From Impatiens glandulifera (lineage: Eukaryota; Streptophyta; Magnoliopsida; Ericales; Balsaminaceae), in assembly GCF_907164915.1 (NCBI RefSeq), contig NC_061870.1, positions 1,843,501 through 1,907,500 of the forward strand: a stretch of DNA of 64,000 nucleotides. Direction: 5' to 3'. Position 1 is the stretch's first letter; each line of letters begins with the position of its first letter. This document shows, in pieces, positions 35,019-45,940 of the stretch. The notes below the pieces were generated by a model. It was not told where the DNA came from, made no database searches, and worked only from the letters and a program-made list of their open reading frames with translations. The position numbers and the translations under genes were made by a program.

Positions 35019-35669
35019 TGTCCTTTATTTTACACCTCGTGACTTAATGTTTGAATTTCGAATTTCAATTTTCCCTCCCATTTTCTTCATGACATGGTTA
35101 GAAGATTCTAGGAGGTTCCTCATGCTTCTTCATGGGGTGATCTTGGGTTGGGCATCGATTTGGCTCATTCCTTCACTTGATTTTGACTTGATCTTGACAT
35201 TGATCTTGACCATAACATGGGCTTGGACACTCTTGATTTCGAAATTAGACCTTCTCTTTGGTGGATTTCAGCCTTCTTTAATCTTTCTTGGCTCTTCCTT
35301 GTGGATCTTGGCCCATTATTTTGCCTCATTCATGGACTTTGGCCTTTTCTTCATGGATCTTGCTCTTCTTGACAAATCTTCGTCCATAAATGCTCATGAT
35401 CTCTCATTTTTGTTTTTAAGATAATTTGTCTAAGTCAAGAACACTTGAGGCTTTTTATTAAACTTAGCATATCTAAGGATTTTAATTAAATAAATCATCT
35501 TAGAAAATAAAATAAAAATATTAACTTATTATAAATCTGAAATCAACTCTACTTAAAAATTCAATTAATTCAAAAATAATTTGTTCATAAACAAAATTGG
35601 TGAAAAAATGAGTGTTTACAACATGGTTGCAGCATTTTTTGCAAGATTGGGTCAAGACTAAAAGGATGT
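35019..35669. other. Intergenic DNA right of the MULE, LTR-like end near 35620
   Basis: The frame 35047-35424 is hydrophobic and low in complexity and probably not a gene. The right end (AAAAAATGAGTGTTTACA, to 35620) resembles an LTR terminus and the similar sequence at 13375-13388. No second terminus could be matched. Confidence 0.4.
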
Positions 35670-35903
35670 GTTTTGCGATGCGACAATTAAAGTGTTATTA
35701 ATTTGGCAAAGAATCCGATTTATCATGGAATCACGGGCATATATAAGTTTGTTATTATTTCATCTAATCTGATTTAGAAAATGGAGTGTTAACTTTTAAG
35801 AAGATTCCCGAGAGTGAAAATTCAACTGATATGCTAACGAAATTTATGACAAACAAGAAACTGAAGTTGTGCGCCACTTCAGTTGGCCTTCTTCATTAAG
35901 ACA
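35670..35903 (+). pseudogene. Copia RNase H tail relic
   Basis: Several frames together give INLAKNPIYHGI, then KIPESENSTDMLTKF and KLKLCATSVGLLH, the typical last blocks of a Tork-type Copia RNase H. It is interrupted by stops and frame changes. The right side is cut by the hAT element, with its target site lying just past the pol stop. Confidence 0.8.
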
Positions 35904-35911
35904 TCGGATGG

Positions 35912-36477
35912 TAGGAGTGTTCATCGGTTCGGTTTTCAGGTTATTCGAGTTCTTCGGTTTGGTTTATTCGAATTTTTATTTTTTTTAGCCAATTCGAAAA
36001 CCGAACTGAATTCGAATAAATTTTAATTAAACCGAACCGAATTCGATATTCGGTTTGAATTTCAAATAATCCAAATTCAAACCCGAATTCGTTTTTTTTT
36101 ATTCTTTGAAACTAGCATAACTCAAAATAAATTGCACCAGCCGAGAATTGAACCCGGATCTGTACCGTGGCAGGGTACCATTCTACCACTAGTACTTTTG
36201 TTACCTTCTTTTTTATTATTAAATCTTGAGTTCAAAATATTTAATTTGATTATTTTAAACTTTTTCTTAAACTAAGTTTGGAAAAATAAATAATAAAAAA
36301 ATGAATTCGATTTTCGGTTTGGTTTTTGAGATGAAACCCAAACTCGAAACTAATTCGAAAACCGTATTTGAATTCGAATTAGTTATAATTCGATTCAAAA
36401 ACCAAAAATAAAATTCGAATTCGGTTTATTCGAATTCGATCGGATATTCGGTTTAGACCAAATATTGAACACCCCTA
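35912..36477. mobile_element. Non-autonomous hAT-type element, 566 bp, 8-bp TSD
   Basis: Termini are TAGGAGTGTTCA and (inverted) TAGGGGTGTTCA, a typical plant hAT end. Flanking octamers TCGGATGG (35904-35911) and CCGGATGG (36478-36485) differ at one base, matching the 8-bp duplication of hAT. Both subterminal regions are rich in CGGTTTGG and TTCGAATT words in inverted orientation. No transposase is encoded. A tRNA-Gly relic lies in the middle. Confidence 0.9.
36133..36204 (-). pseudogene. tRNA-Gly(GCC) relic inside the hAT element
   Basis: The minus strand from CTAGTGGTAGAA through ACCCTGCCACGGT (anticodon GCC) and GGGTTCAATTCTCGG to CTGGTGCA matches plant tRNA-Gly closely. The first 11 bases, which should form the 5' acceptor strand, are replaced by A/T-rich sequence. 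The acceptor stem therefore cannot pair and the gene should be non-functional, although both internal promoter boxes remain. Confidence 0.85.
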
Positions 36478-36485
36478 CCGGATGG

Positions 36486-36892
36486 AGAACCACTATCAAT
36501 TGAAAAAATATAAAGTTAGTCCAAATAATAAATAATACATCATTCCCTGCACATTCTTGTCAAGATTTTTCGAACTCTCATTATTACTCTTACTCTTAGA
36601 TTAAACTATAGATCATTTTAACTTCCTAATTCAAACAACTATTAACCTGCATATTCTTCCATTTTATCTATAACCAAACAAACAAACATGAAACAAGTTC
36701 ATATTTTCCATGCTCAAGACATCTAAAATCACAATTTACAATCCATAGCCCTTCCTCCCATAAATGGAAGGCAAATAAGGTATGGGGCTCAAAAAATAAT
36801 TTCAAGAGCCAAAATAAAATTACAAAACATTTTTTTTTCTTTTTTAAATTTTTTTTATCGAAATCACACAATAAATTGACCCTCCCGTACCA
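36486..36892. other. CBSX6 3' flank
   Basis: No gene. It should contain the 3' untranslated region of the minus-strand CBSX6 gene. A T/A-rich tract lies at 36830-36860. Confidence 0.5.
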
Positions 36893-39800
36893 TCAACTAA
36901 GAGAATCTCGAGAAGCAGTTGCATGTATCAACGGTTGCCTAGTAACCGCACACAAAATATCCGCATAACTCACCACCCCAACAAGAACATCTTCATTATT
37001 AGCCTCAGTTACCCACACATGTGAAGCTCGATGCGATAGCATCTGAGCCATAACCGCCGCCAAAGAACTTGTCACCTTACAAGTCAACGCGGTACTTCTC
37101 CCCCTATACATAATACTCCGACCAACAATACTACCTCCTGGAAACACGCTGAGTTTCTTCGGTTTCGGTAATAGTTTCTCCTCAACCGCAATTGTGGTTG
37201 GAGCTACATTGTCCTCGACCCCCATCACGAACTGACCAGCCGAAAGATTCGCCAAAGCCCACGCTATCGATAAATAATCGCACTTCCAAAGTTGGTACGA
37301 TGATATCTCGCCGATTATCTTATATTTATTAGAGCCAGTAATCGCCTCCACAACTGCCACCGCGCAAGGACCAGCTCCGGATTGGGGAAGCTTCTTCGTG
37401 GCTTCCATGGCCGGAAGGGAGGATTCTATGAAATGGTAGTTAAGATTAACCCCTCCAAGAGAAGTTATTGACGAGAGAGGGAGGGGAGCTAATGCGCCTA
37501 AGCACCCGATCAAGAAACGAATTACATCTTCTCTCGATAAGCAGCAGAATTTGTCGCGGATTAAGATTCGAGAGGAGAAAGAGGGGAGGCGGTCTGTTGT
37601 GGTGGTTGAGATTAGGTTGTTGCTGCTTGTTTCGAGATTCTTCAGCCATTTTCCATTGTACATCATTGAAAACCGCTTGCTCATGCCTTTCCAACCTACG
37701 CTTTTTGGAACAAGGAGTCGCCTAACACCCTGCTTCATCATCTCAAGTGCGTCTATTAATCTGCGGATAAAATACACAATTTATCACTTAATCTAAATAA
37801 TTAAATTTGTTCTAATAATTAATTGTTAAGATCAGTTGAAATTAAACTAAAAAGCAAAGTTAAATTTGTAGTATGTTTGCTTGTGGTGTTGGTTTTGTTT
37901 TGTTTGGTTGCTCGTCGGTTTGAAAAAGTAATAAGAATGTTTGTTAAGCTTTTTTATCCGTGGTTGTTGTGTGTGAATGTGGTTTGTATGTGGTGGTTTT
38001 TATCATTCTTTTTCAATCACTTAAATTCAGTATTCACAGTACTAAATATTCAGTTTATCTAAATGCACCCAAGTCTAAATGAAAGTGTAGAACTCTCAAC
38101 AAAATCCATAAGCCAAATCCAATGGCAATACCTACAATACTCCACCTGAACTTATATATGGTATTTTGAGGTCCTTACTAAAATTTGAATTAGACCATTT
38201 TATTTACCACAATTTAGCATATGCAACCAAAAACTTGTCAAGACGGTTTAATTAGATCCTTTACTTTTTGAGAATATATTTACACAACGAGGCATTTTTC
38301 CTCCTATCATAGAGAAACTCACCGAACAATATGCATACATTGTCTTTCATATCTATTTTTATTTTATATGAATCATGATCTGGATAAATATACATTTTCT
38401 ATGATTATTAAAAATTACAATGATCTAGAAATCTAGAAATGAAGTCAAATCACACTATAGGTCATAATCTAGAAAAAAAATATACCAAACTAAAAAAAAA
38501 TTATATTCAATATAACTTTGGTGATTTCTCATTGGATCGTGACCGTGACAGAGATTATGAGTTATGAGGTAAGGGTTGGGCTGCCAAGAACTTGTTGTCT
38601 TCTTACACTTAATTGTAGTGTATCTATGAGATGGAAAGAACTTAAGAAATTAGTGCTGCATGAATTTGGACGCAAATGCATTTGATGACCCTTTAAATGA
38701 TTGCAAGAATCTTAAACAAGCACGAACCTTAATGGGTAGAGATTATATGGATGTTCTATATAAATTCACTAAATTGACAGCAGATTACATCATTAAGGTT
38801 TACCTTAATGGGTTGCAAGAAAAGATAGTTAATACTGTTAGAATCATTAGCCCAGCTTATGTTAGCAGATTCAATGGGATCAATTTACAAGAAGCTACCT
38901 ATAACTCTCTAATTCAAAAGGGGTATCTAGCGCTAATTCATGGACAGCCCCAGAAATAGTTAAAAACTAATAGTGCTGCTGTTGAATGCAAGAGAAACAA
39001 TAGAGGTTATTGACCCACCAATTGTGTGAAAATAATTTTGAAGATAAATCATCTGAAAAACTAAGAACTGTTGAAGAAATTGGACAGAATGATTCATATT
39101 ACTATGGATAGCAATCTAATGTTATTAACCAACAAAAATAGAGTGAAAAACTGAAGTCAAAATTCCATACATTTGATGGACATTAAATGGGTTTACACAG
39201 TTTTAAAACATGCAATTTTTTATGGTTGTAATTTAGTTACAATTATTCTGAACCTAGAGGATACGGTTAATAAAAAAAAGTGTGGTGTTGAATACGCTTA
39301 TATGTGAGTGCTTTAGTTAATAGTTTATAAATGGTTATTATAAACAATGTCCTCACTCCTAATACTCAAGGTATGATATAACAGTTACAAGAAAATTTCA
39401 TATGAATGTTCACCCTCCCTTAGAATATCCTCTTCCCTTATAAAGCACACAGATGATTTTTTCTCTGACTGTTAATCTACTTCCATCATCCTTCCAATTT
39501 CCAAATTTATCACATTGTTTATTATGCATATGATTGGACTAAAAAGATACTTGATAAAAATTGAGTTTTAAGTATGAAAACTGAACAGCTAAGATTGAAT
39601 ACTAAGACTACAAAGTTATGATTATTAAGTGCTGTTGCATTTTGCAGATTCAGATATATATGCACATGGAAAATGATATACTATATGCAGAGATGATCGA
39701 GGTGAAAGTATTGATGATAAAATATATAATCAAGATAAGATAAAATAATGTGCAGCTGCTATGAAATCAGAAGAGGGTGATAAAAAAAATAGTATAAGTT

Positions 39801-41196
39801 TAAGACGAAACAACAAGTCTTTTAACGAAACACAAGGAAAGAAAATGACAAATTTATGTAACTGCATACTCTGTTAAGATTAGAAATAACACGTTTTTTA
39901 CGAGAAGATAACAATTTACCCTTGTGGAACACATTTAGAAGGTGTTTGTTCACTTAATCTAAATCATTAAGCTTATTTGAATTTATTTTTTTTATAATTG
40001 TTACTTAAAAACACTTAATTACTTATATTCAACTTAAATTCAGCTATAAAATCTGACATAATTCAGTAAGCTATGAATGACTTAACTCAATAATCTAGTA
40101 AGAACATCTAAAAGACAACTTTAACCTTGAAAATTAATCAACCTGCGCCAAAGTAAAATAGTTTTTTAAGTACTTTTTCTGACATTAGTTCCAAATTTTA
40201 TCGAACCAACTTACAAACAAAGTACACAAAATTTAGTTCATCTTCATTCGGTTTATTAAGCATTACTTTCAATTACTTAGCTCATTCAAAACTTAAAACT
40301 CAATATTCAACCTACAACATACAACTCTTAATTTTCAGTTTTATCGAATGGATTAGTGTCTTAACTGTACTACATTTGTATCATCAGTCTACCATTCATT
40401 ATGTTCTCAAATTAGGCAAGTGTTGATTTTAGACACTTTTAGGTAGAGCATATTATGAACAACACATTCGCCAGAAACAGTCAAAGGAAGAATAGGAAAT
40501 GATGAGAAGTACATTGTCCTTGAGAAAACAATCATCTTCTTGCCTTTGCAAGTTTGCTCCTTGTGATAGGAGTCAGTCAGTCAGATGACATTAAAAAGGT
40601 TAAAAGGCAACATGATTCTCAAGCATCATCTATATATCATCAATAAGTAATGAGTTTCAACACTATCCTTGTCATTATTTTTCTAATCAAAGTGAGTCCA
40701 AATAATAAAGTATTTTCCTTTATTGATAGGAGCAATAATATTTGCAAAACAAGAAAATCTCTATCTGAATGCAACATAGAAGGAAAATAAGCAAAATGGT
40801 AGTTAGATCAAGTCAAATATATTAGGGGAAATAAAGGACAAGTGTAGCTAACCTGGTAGCTGGATCGACTTGCTTGAGCAAGGCGCCGTTAGGAACAACA
40901 ATCTCATAGACAGGAGTCTTAAGGGCCTTTTCTTGATCCAGTAAGCAGTCTTCTCTGGCTAAGAAAGCTACAATATCGAGAGAATTGAGAATACCAACAA
41001 ACCTGAGCTGCCTCGCCTGAAAATCCTCGATTGGAGAGGCAGATTTCTTTTTCCAGACTGGAATTTCCCCTTCCATGGATTCTCCAATCGCTCTTATAGC
41101 TGCCTCGACTGTTTCTGTCTCGGTAAACTCCTCCAATTCCGGTTTACCCAAAGTGAGGTCCCCTATGACATGGTACAGAAACACCGACGCCGCCAT
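36893..41196 (-). CDS. CBSX6: CBS-domain protein CBSX6-like
   Basis: Two coding exons: 41196-40853 and 37760-36893, with GT-AG borders and a split Arg codon, giving 403 residues; from memory Arabidopsis CBSX6 is a little longer. The N-terminus FLYHVIGDLTLGKPE and the long shared blocks GVRRLLVPKSV, SKRFSMMYNGKWLKN, FCCLSREDVIRFLIG and MAQMLSHRASHVWV are diagnostic. CBS pairs sense adenosyl ligands and modulate partner proteins; no catalytic activity is expected. The first CBS motif lies in exon 1 (LRFVGILNSLDIVAFLA) and the last ends near GVVSYADILCAV. The 3.1-kb intron holds a retroelement-like fragment. The C-terminal linker is shorter than in the Arabidopsis protein I recall. The start is supported by homology of MAASVFLYH. 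Confidence 0.94.
37761..40852. other. Large CBSX6 intron with a plus-strand gag-like fragment
   Basis: AT-rich intron of 3092 bp. The frame 38660-38959 on the plus strand reads like part of a retrotransposon Gag (YKFTKLTADYI, then YLNGLQEKIVN and a SLIQKGY segment). It has no flanking LTRs that I can find, so the assignment is weak. No other gene is seen in the intron. Confidence 0.45.
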
Positions 41197-42447
41197 CGAA
41201 TGAGATGCTAGCTATATCTATAAAACGGAAGAGAAATGAAGAGAGTAGTCAGTCAGTAAAGGAGCATCGGCTCATCGGAGTGGAGTAACAGAAAACTACT
41301 GACATCAAAAATCGTTAAAGAGGAAGAAATGATGAACAGACCACCAGCTTGACTTGACGAGGAGAGAGAAAGAGAGAGAGATTGAGGGAATCTATTCTTC
41401 AATTTCAATTATTGAGTCGTAAAGAAGAAAAATTAATGGATAATTCTCTATTAATTAATATACAGATCTAAATTTATGTGTTTCTCAAGCCGCCTCGTCC
41501 AATTCTAACTATACGTCATCATTATTAATTAACTGGTCCTAGTAAATCCTTTATTACACTATCTATTAAGTAAAATATTTTAAAATTATTTAATATGATT
41601 TCATAATGTCAAGAAAATATATTATTATATTAATTAAACAAAAACCGATTTAAAAAAATAATGATGACAAAAGAAAGAAATCAATCTTATAATGACGAAT
41701 AGAAAATTAGTTTTTGATTTTTAATGTTAGTAACTATGTTCTAATTATTTAACTGAAATTTTATTTTTAGTAAAAATTTTAATTGAAAATGACGTTTGTT
41801 TGGGATCGCAATCTTTTTATGTTTATATTGTAAAACACAATTTAAAACATTATTTCTATAGTTTTAAATCCTTAAGAGAGGATAATATCATACTTTTTTT
41901 AGTTTGACATTTTTCAAAAAATATCTTGAAACAAAATTTTCATATATATAAATACCTTCTTTTAACCAAGAGCAAATGTTAAAACATAGGACATCTTTAT
42001 TTTGTAAAGAAAATAAGAAGGATCGTAACTATTCTATTTTATTTATGGATATAGTTCTTTCCATATATCATATTACTTTTTTGCCTAATAAAACTTGTAA
42101 TAAAAGCTTTTGCATTCATAAGAGACATGCATAATGGTCCATTAACAATAATATATTTATCAAAGATAAAATATCTTCTTAGTTTCACATAATTCATTCA
42201 TGTAGATACAAATATAAAAAACAATGATGGTCATCATTAATCATAGTTAGGGTTTGTCTAGCATTGATTTCTAACCCTCCTACTTTTGGGATTTTAATAA
42301 AATGGTACTAACCGTTTTCCCCAAAAAAACATAAGAAACAAGATTCGTATCGTTCTCTAAACCCTAATCTTTTAATCGATGAATTTTATTTGGACATTTC
42401 TTAATTTTTAATAATTTTTAACGTCAATTGATTTGTAAGAAAGATAG
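41197..42447. other. CBSX6 5' flank and intergenic DNA
   Basis: Just upstream of the ATG is a leader with a GA-repeat tract (41360-41385, CT-rich on the gene's strand), typical of plant 5' regions. The remainder is AT-rich without a supported gene. GATAG at 42443-42447 is the target duplication of the next solo LTR. Confidence 0.55.
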
Positions 42448-43855
42448 TGTTAGATTAAATTAAATAAAGATAAAGGAAAATTAATTAAAAGAGAAATAAT
42501 TAATTTAAAAAAAAAATGTTGTAATTTATTTAAATGAACTTAGGTGAATAAGTTTAAATCAAAACGACATAATTTTAATGATGTATTCATGAACAAAATT
42601 AAGTTGTGTAAATTGTCTATGCGCAAATACGTCTCAAGATGCGCGAGCAGACGTCTTACTTCATTAGATGCCCTGGTCTGAAAAAGTGCGCGAGCAAACG
42701 TCTTACTTTATCAGACGCCCTAGTCTAAAGAAATGCGCGAGCAGACGTCTTACTTCATCAGACGCCCTAGTCAAAAGAAGTGCGCGAGCAGACGTCTTAC
42801 TTCATCAGACGCCCTAGTCAAAAGAAGTGCGCGAGCAGACATCTTACTTCATCAGACGCCCTAGTCTGAAGAAATGCACGAGCATGCGTCTTACTTCATC
42901 AAACGCCCTGATTTGAAGAAGTGCGCGAGCAGACGTCTTACTTCATCAGACGCCCCAGTCTAAAGAAGTACGCGAGCAAACGCCTTACTTCAGTAGCCGT
43001 TTGAAGAAGCGTTTGTCTTATCTGCATGACTCATCAGCATAGTGAATAGTAGACGATGTTATCAGTTGTCTGCCAAGTCAGCTTTATACGCTTAACTACC
43101 AAGTACTCAATTATTCATCTAGTCCGCGTTGTACCTTCCAATGCACCACGTTCTACCGACTATTCTATAGTACAATCAGGTACACCATGATTCAACAGAT
43201 ATATTCTTATGTACCTTCTCGTACAACTGACGTACGTCTAACGGAAAACTGACACGTATCCAAGAGAAAGATTCGACCGTTGCCACCCTTCAATATAAAG
43301 GTGATTAGAGTACAACGGCGAATCTCTGGATCTTTGAGCTCGCTTCCCTGAACACAATCACACGAATTAAGAATTGATAAGCACGGTGTTTACTCTCGCT
43401 CTAAGATCATTATGTAATTCATCTACTATTTTACTTGAGTGTATTTTTAGTATTGTAAATTGAACAGGATGTTGTCTATTCAATAGAGTGTTATCCATGA
43501 GTTCAGAAACAGACAACTGTTAAGTCTTGTGCTCCTGACTGAGTTTATGTAGTTGCTATACGAATCAAAGTCTTCTAGTGAAAAACTTTATGGAAATAGA
43601 AGAAGGGGTGACATATGAGTTTTATCTTTGAACATCCATAAAACTCCTTGTATTATTTCATTTCTACTTCTTCCAATCTTATATTTGTTGTTTCAAATCG
43701 AGCAAGCATTTCCGCACTTGAATCCATTCAAGAGCTTGCGAAGATTTGTGAAAAATAGAAACAAATTTTCATCTCTAACAAGATTAATATCGAATTGAAA
43801 GTTATGATTAGCACAACAATATTCACCCCTGCTATTGTTGTACCCAATCCTAACA
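42448..43855 (+). mobile_element. Solo LTR of a second Copia family (1408 bp)
   Basis: TGTTAGATTAAA at the left, ending CCAATCCTAACA, with perfect 5-bp target duplications GATAG (42443-42447 and 43856-43860). Transcription orientation is plus: a TATA-like AATATAAAGG lies near 43292, downstream of a tandem array and upstream of the conserved block near 43565-43645 that is shared, inverted, with the LTRs at 11.8, 29.5 and 61.1 kb. No internal region remains. Confidence 0.9.
42641..43016 (+). repeat. 8 x 47-bp tandem array in the LTR U3
   Basis: Units begin GCGCGAGCAGACGTCTTAC at 42641, 42688, 42735, 42782, 42829, 42876, 42923 and 42970, always 47 bp apart. Most carry the palindrome AGACGTCT with an ACGT core, the type of site bound by plant bZIP factors. 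The position upstream of the TATA-like box suggests an enhancer array, as known for other Copia LTRs; that role is inferred. Confidence 0.93.
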
Positions 43856-43860
43856 GATAG

Positions 43861-44272
43861 TTACAATTTAATTAAACCAAAATTTATATAAATATTTTAA
43901 AATTTCTTAGAAAATCTAAATTTATAGGTTTCTAAATTAATTACGCAATGATTTAAGAATCATCCAAAAAGAAGTTTAAACAAAGACTTAAATAAACATT
44001 ATAAAAACAAAATATACTTAAATAATTATAATTTTACAATTTGACATTGTAATTAAGATGCATCATTAAAATTCTAAACACAAATGACCGAATTATTATG
44101 GAGTTGAATGTTCTTGAGATACATTTTAAGAAAAAAAAACTCAATTAGATGTATATTCGTACAAGTAGCTCACTTAGACGTGTACTAATAAAATGTCATT
44201 TAAACATATGTACTATAAACAATAGACTCATTTAGCCTATTTTAGTAAATCATAGTTAACTTTTATTTTCTA
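43861..44272. other. AT-rich intergenic DNA, no gene seen
   Basis: The region between the solo LTR and the Gypsy relic shows only A/T-rich sequence and short non-coding frames. Confidence 0.5.
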
Positions 44273-44333
44273 ATGCGTTATTGTCCCTTATAACAAGTGG
44301 TATCAGAGCCAACCGCTGAATATTTATCGAATA

Positions 44334-45375
44334 TGCCCGAATATAAATCAACCAGAAGTTGAGTTCTTGAGATAGAACCAAGGGTGCGACACCTTGATGA
44401 CTTGGTTGATACCCCAACCCCCGGTGGAGAAGTTTCTTTATCTATTTTTGAGATAGACTGCCTAAATTCAGATTGGTTGTCCACGCGGGATAACACTGCT
44501 GAAGTTTCAAAGTTTGTTAGAAGGAATGTGCTTCTATGCGAGGAAGACCTTGAATCTAAATGGGAACAACTTGATAGTGAGATCAAGTTTTCGAAGAAAG
44601 ATGCTGCCTCGAGATTGGCAACAGTATCCGTTTCTTCAACATGGTTTAGGGTGCGTGAACCAACATTCTTTGGCGATGTGAGGAGCTGCAAAAAATTAGA
44701 GAAGTTTCCGTGGGATCCTGGAGTAGATCTCATAGTAGCAAAAATCCCTATGGAGGAGCGGGGATATATAACTAGTAAGTATCATATGGGTGATGTAGGG
44801 CTTTGTTGTAGGGCTCGATTATTAAATTATTCTTGTGTGAGTCATGAGAAGATGGGATTGCGGGAAGTCATCTTAAGAATTCTAAAGCGGGGATATGAGT
44901 GGTCCCAACATAAAACTTGAGAGAAGGCCTTGAATTCCAAAGTCGCGCCAAAAACCATCGTGGTGATTGTTGACCTCCGGGTGGGAAGTCGGTAGGGGCA
45001 GATCAAACGGGTTTCTGTCCCATTAGATAATGGTGATGTCATCATAGGAAATAAGTTTATTGTCCAAGAAAAGGTCATGGTGAGGCCTTATTTGGGAGAA
45101 CTGCTATTTGGAGAGCCGAGTTCTCCCTCCTTTGTGGCAGAAGCTTGCGATTCTCCAAGGAGAGGAAAGTCGGGACGTCTCATGGTCATTCAGCTAGTTG
45201 AAAGCCGAATGTTGGAGGGAGAGACGAATGCGTCGAATTTGTTGGAGATTCTGGCTAGCGAGGGCCAAACGTCGGCATGTGTTAAGGTTCCAACGCTTGT
45301 GAAGTCTAGACTTTCGAAAGGTGCTCGAAAGGTAACCAAAGAGCACTCCACGCATCAGCTGCATGTGAAGTAGGT
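44334..45375 (+). pseudogene. Gypsy gag and protease relic
   Basis: The Gag core is recognisable: EPTFFGDVRSCKKLEKF, a WDPG segment, then AKIPMEERGYITSKYHMGD and a C-R-A-R-L segment. It matches the plant Gypsy pattern FGG-x-RS-x-x-LE-x-F and ITS-x-Y-x-x-GDA. From about 44930 a retropepsin-like stretch appears (VPLDNGDVIIGNKFIVQEK). Stops interrupt it in several places and the protease active site is not recognisable. Confidence 0.8.
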
Positions 45376-45940
45376 GTGTACTATCTGGACAAGGCCGAAA
45401 AGAAGGTACAATGGGTGAAACTGTTGGTGATTCTTGAGAAACCGTGGCAAGGACTCTCAAGGAACTTTTTTCTTGGTTTCCCAAATGCGAGCGGGAATAT
45501 CTCTATCCCGGGAGCGGATAGATTATCCGAATATACGGTCTTATTTGTATGGCTGAAGTGGTGTTCGACCGAGAGGACTATTGAAGGGTGTTTCAAATAT
45601 TTGGGCGAGGCTAAATTCCCAAATGCGAGCGGAAAAACCTCTATTCTGGTAGTGGATAAATCAAACAAGTATACGGTCTAAAGAGCATTGCTGAAGGCGA
45701 GTTCAGTTGAGAAGACCGATGAAGTTCTTTCCAAATACTTGTGTGCGATGAGATTCCTAAATGCGAGCGGGAAGACCTCTATCCAAGGTGTGGATAGATC
45801 TGCCAAGTACACGGTCTTGATGCAGATGCTGAAAGTGAGTTCGGCTAGGAAGACCGATGAAGTATTTTCTAGGTACTTGGGCGAGGCGGGTTTGGTGTGG
45901 CCCACAACGAGGACGTTGTGTTCCTCTAGTGGGGGTGGTC
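45376..45940 (+). pseudogene. Gypsy integrase fragment, tandemly triplicated (138-bp units)
   Basis: Each unit encodes a variant of FPNASGKTSI then VDRS-x-KYTV, a variable stretch and KYLGEA. This is the part of the Gypsy integrase core normally read D-F-I-x-G-FP then VVDRFSKYA. The common word AAATGCGAGCGG starts at 45483, 45621 and 45759, exactly 138 bp (46 codons) apart. The segment before unit 1 (VILEKPWQGLS) is the normal upstream integrase sequence. Frame is kept between units 1 and 2; a stop precedes unit 3. Confidence 0.82.

Noticed and set aside
35047..35424. Hydrophobic 125-codon frame resembling a membrane protein
   Set aside because: Low-complexity Leu/Phe/Ile-rich reading of CTT- and TTG-rich DNA, with no homologous pattern or neighbouring exons.
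36133..36204. Functional tRNA-Gly gene
   Set aside because: The 5' acceptor strand is replaced by A/T-rich sequence and cannot pair with the 3' strand.
42641..43016. Possible CRISPR-like array (regular repeats)
   Set aside because: Units are contiguous 47-bp tandem repeats without unique spacers, inside a plant LTR.
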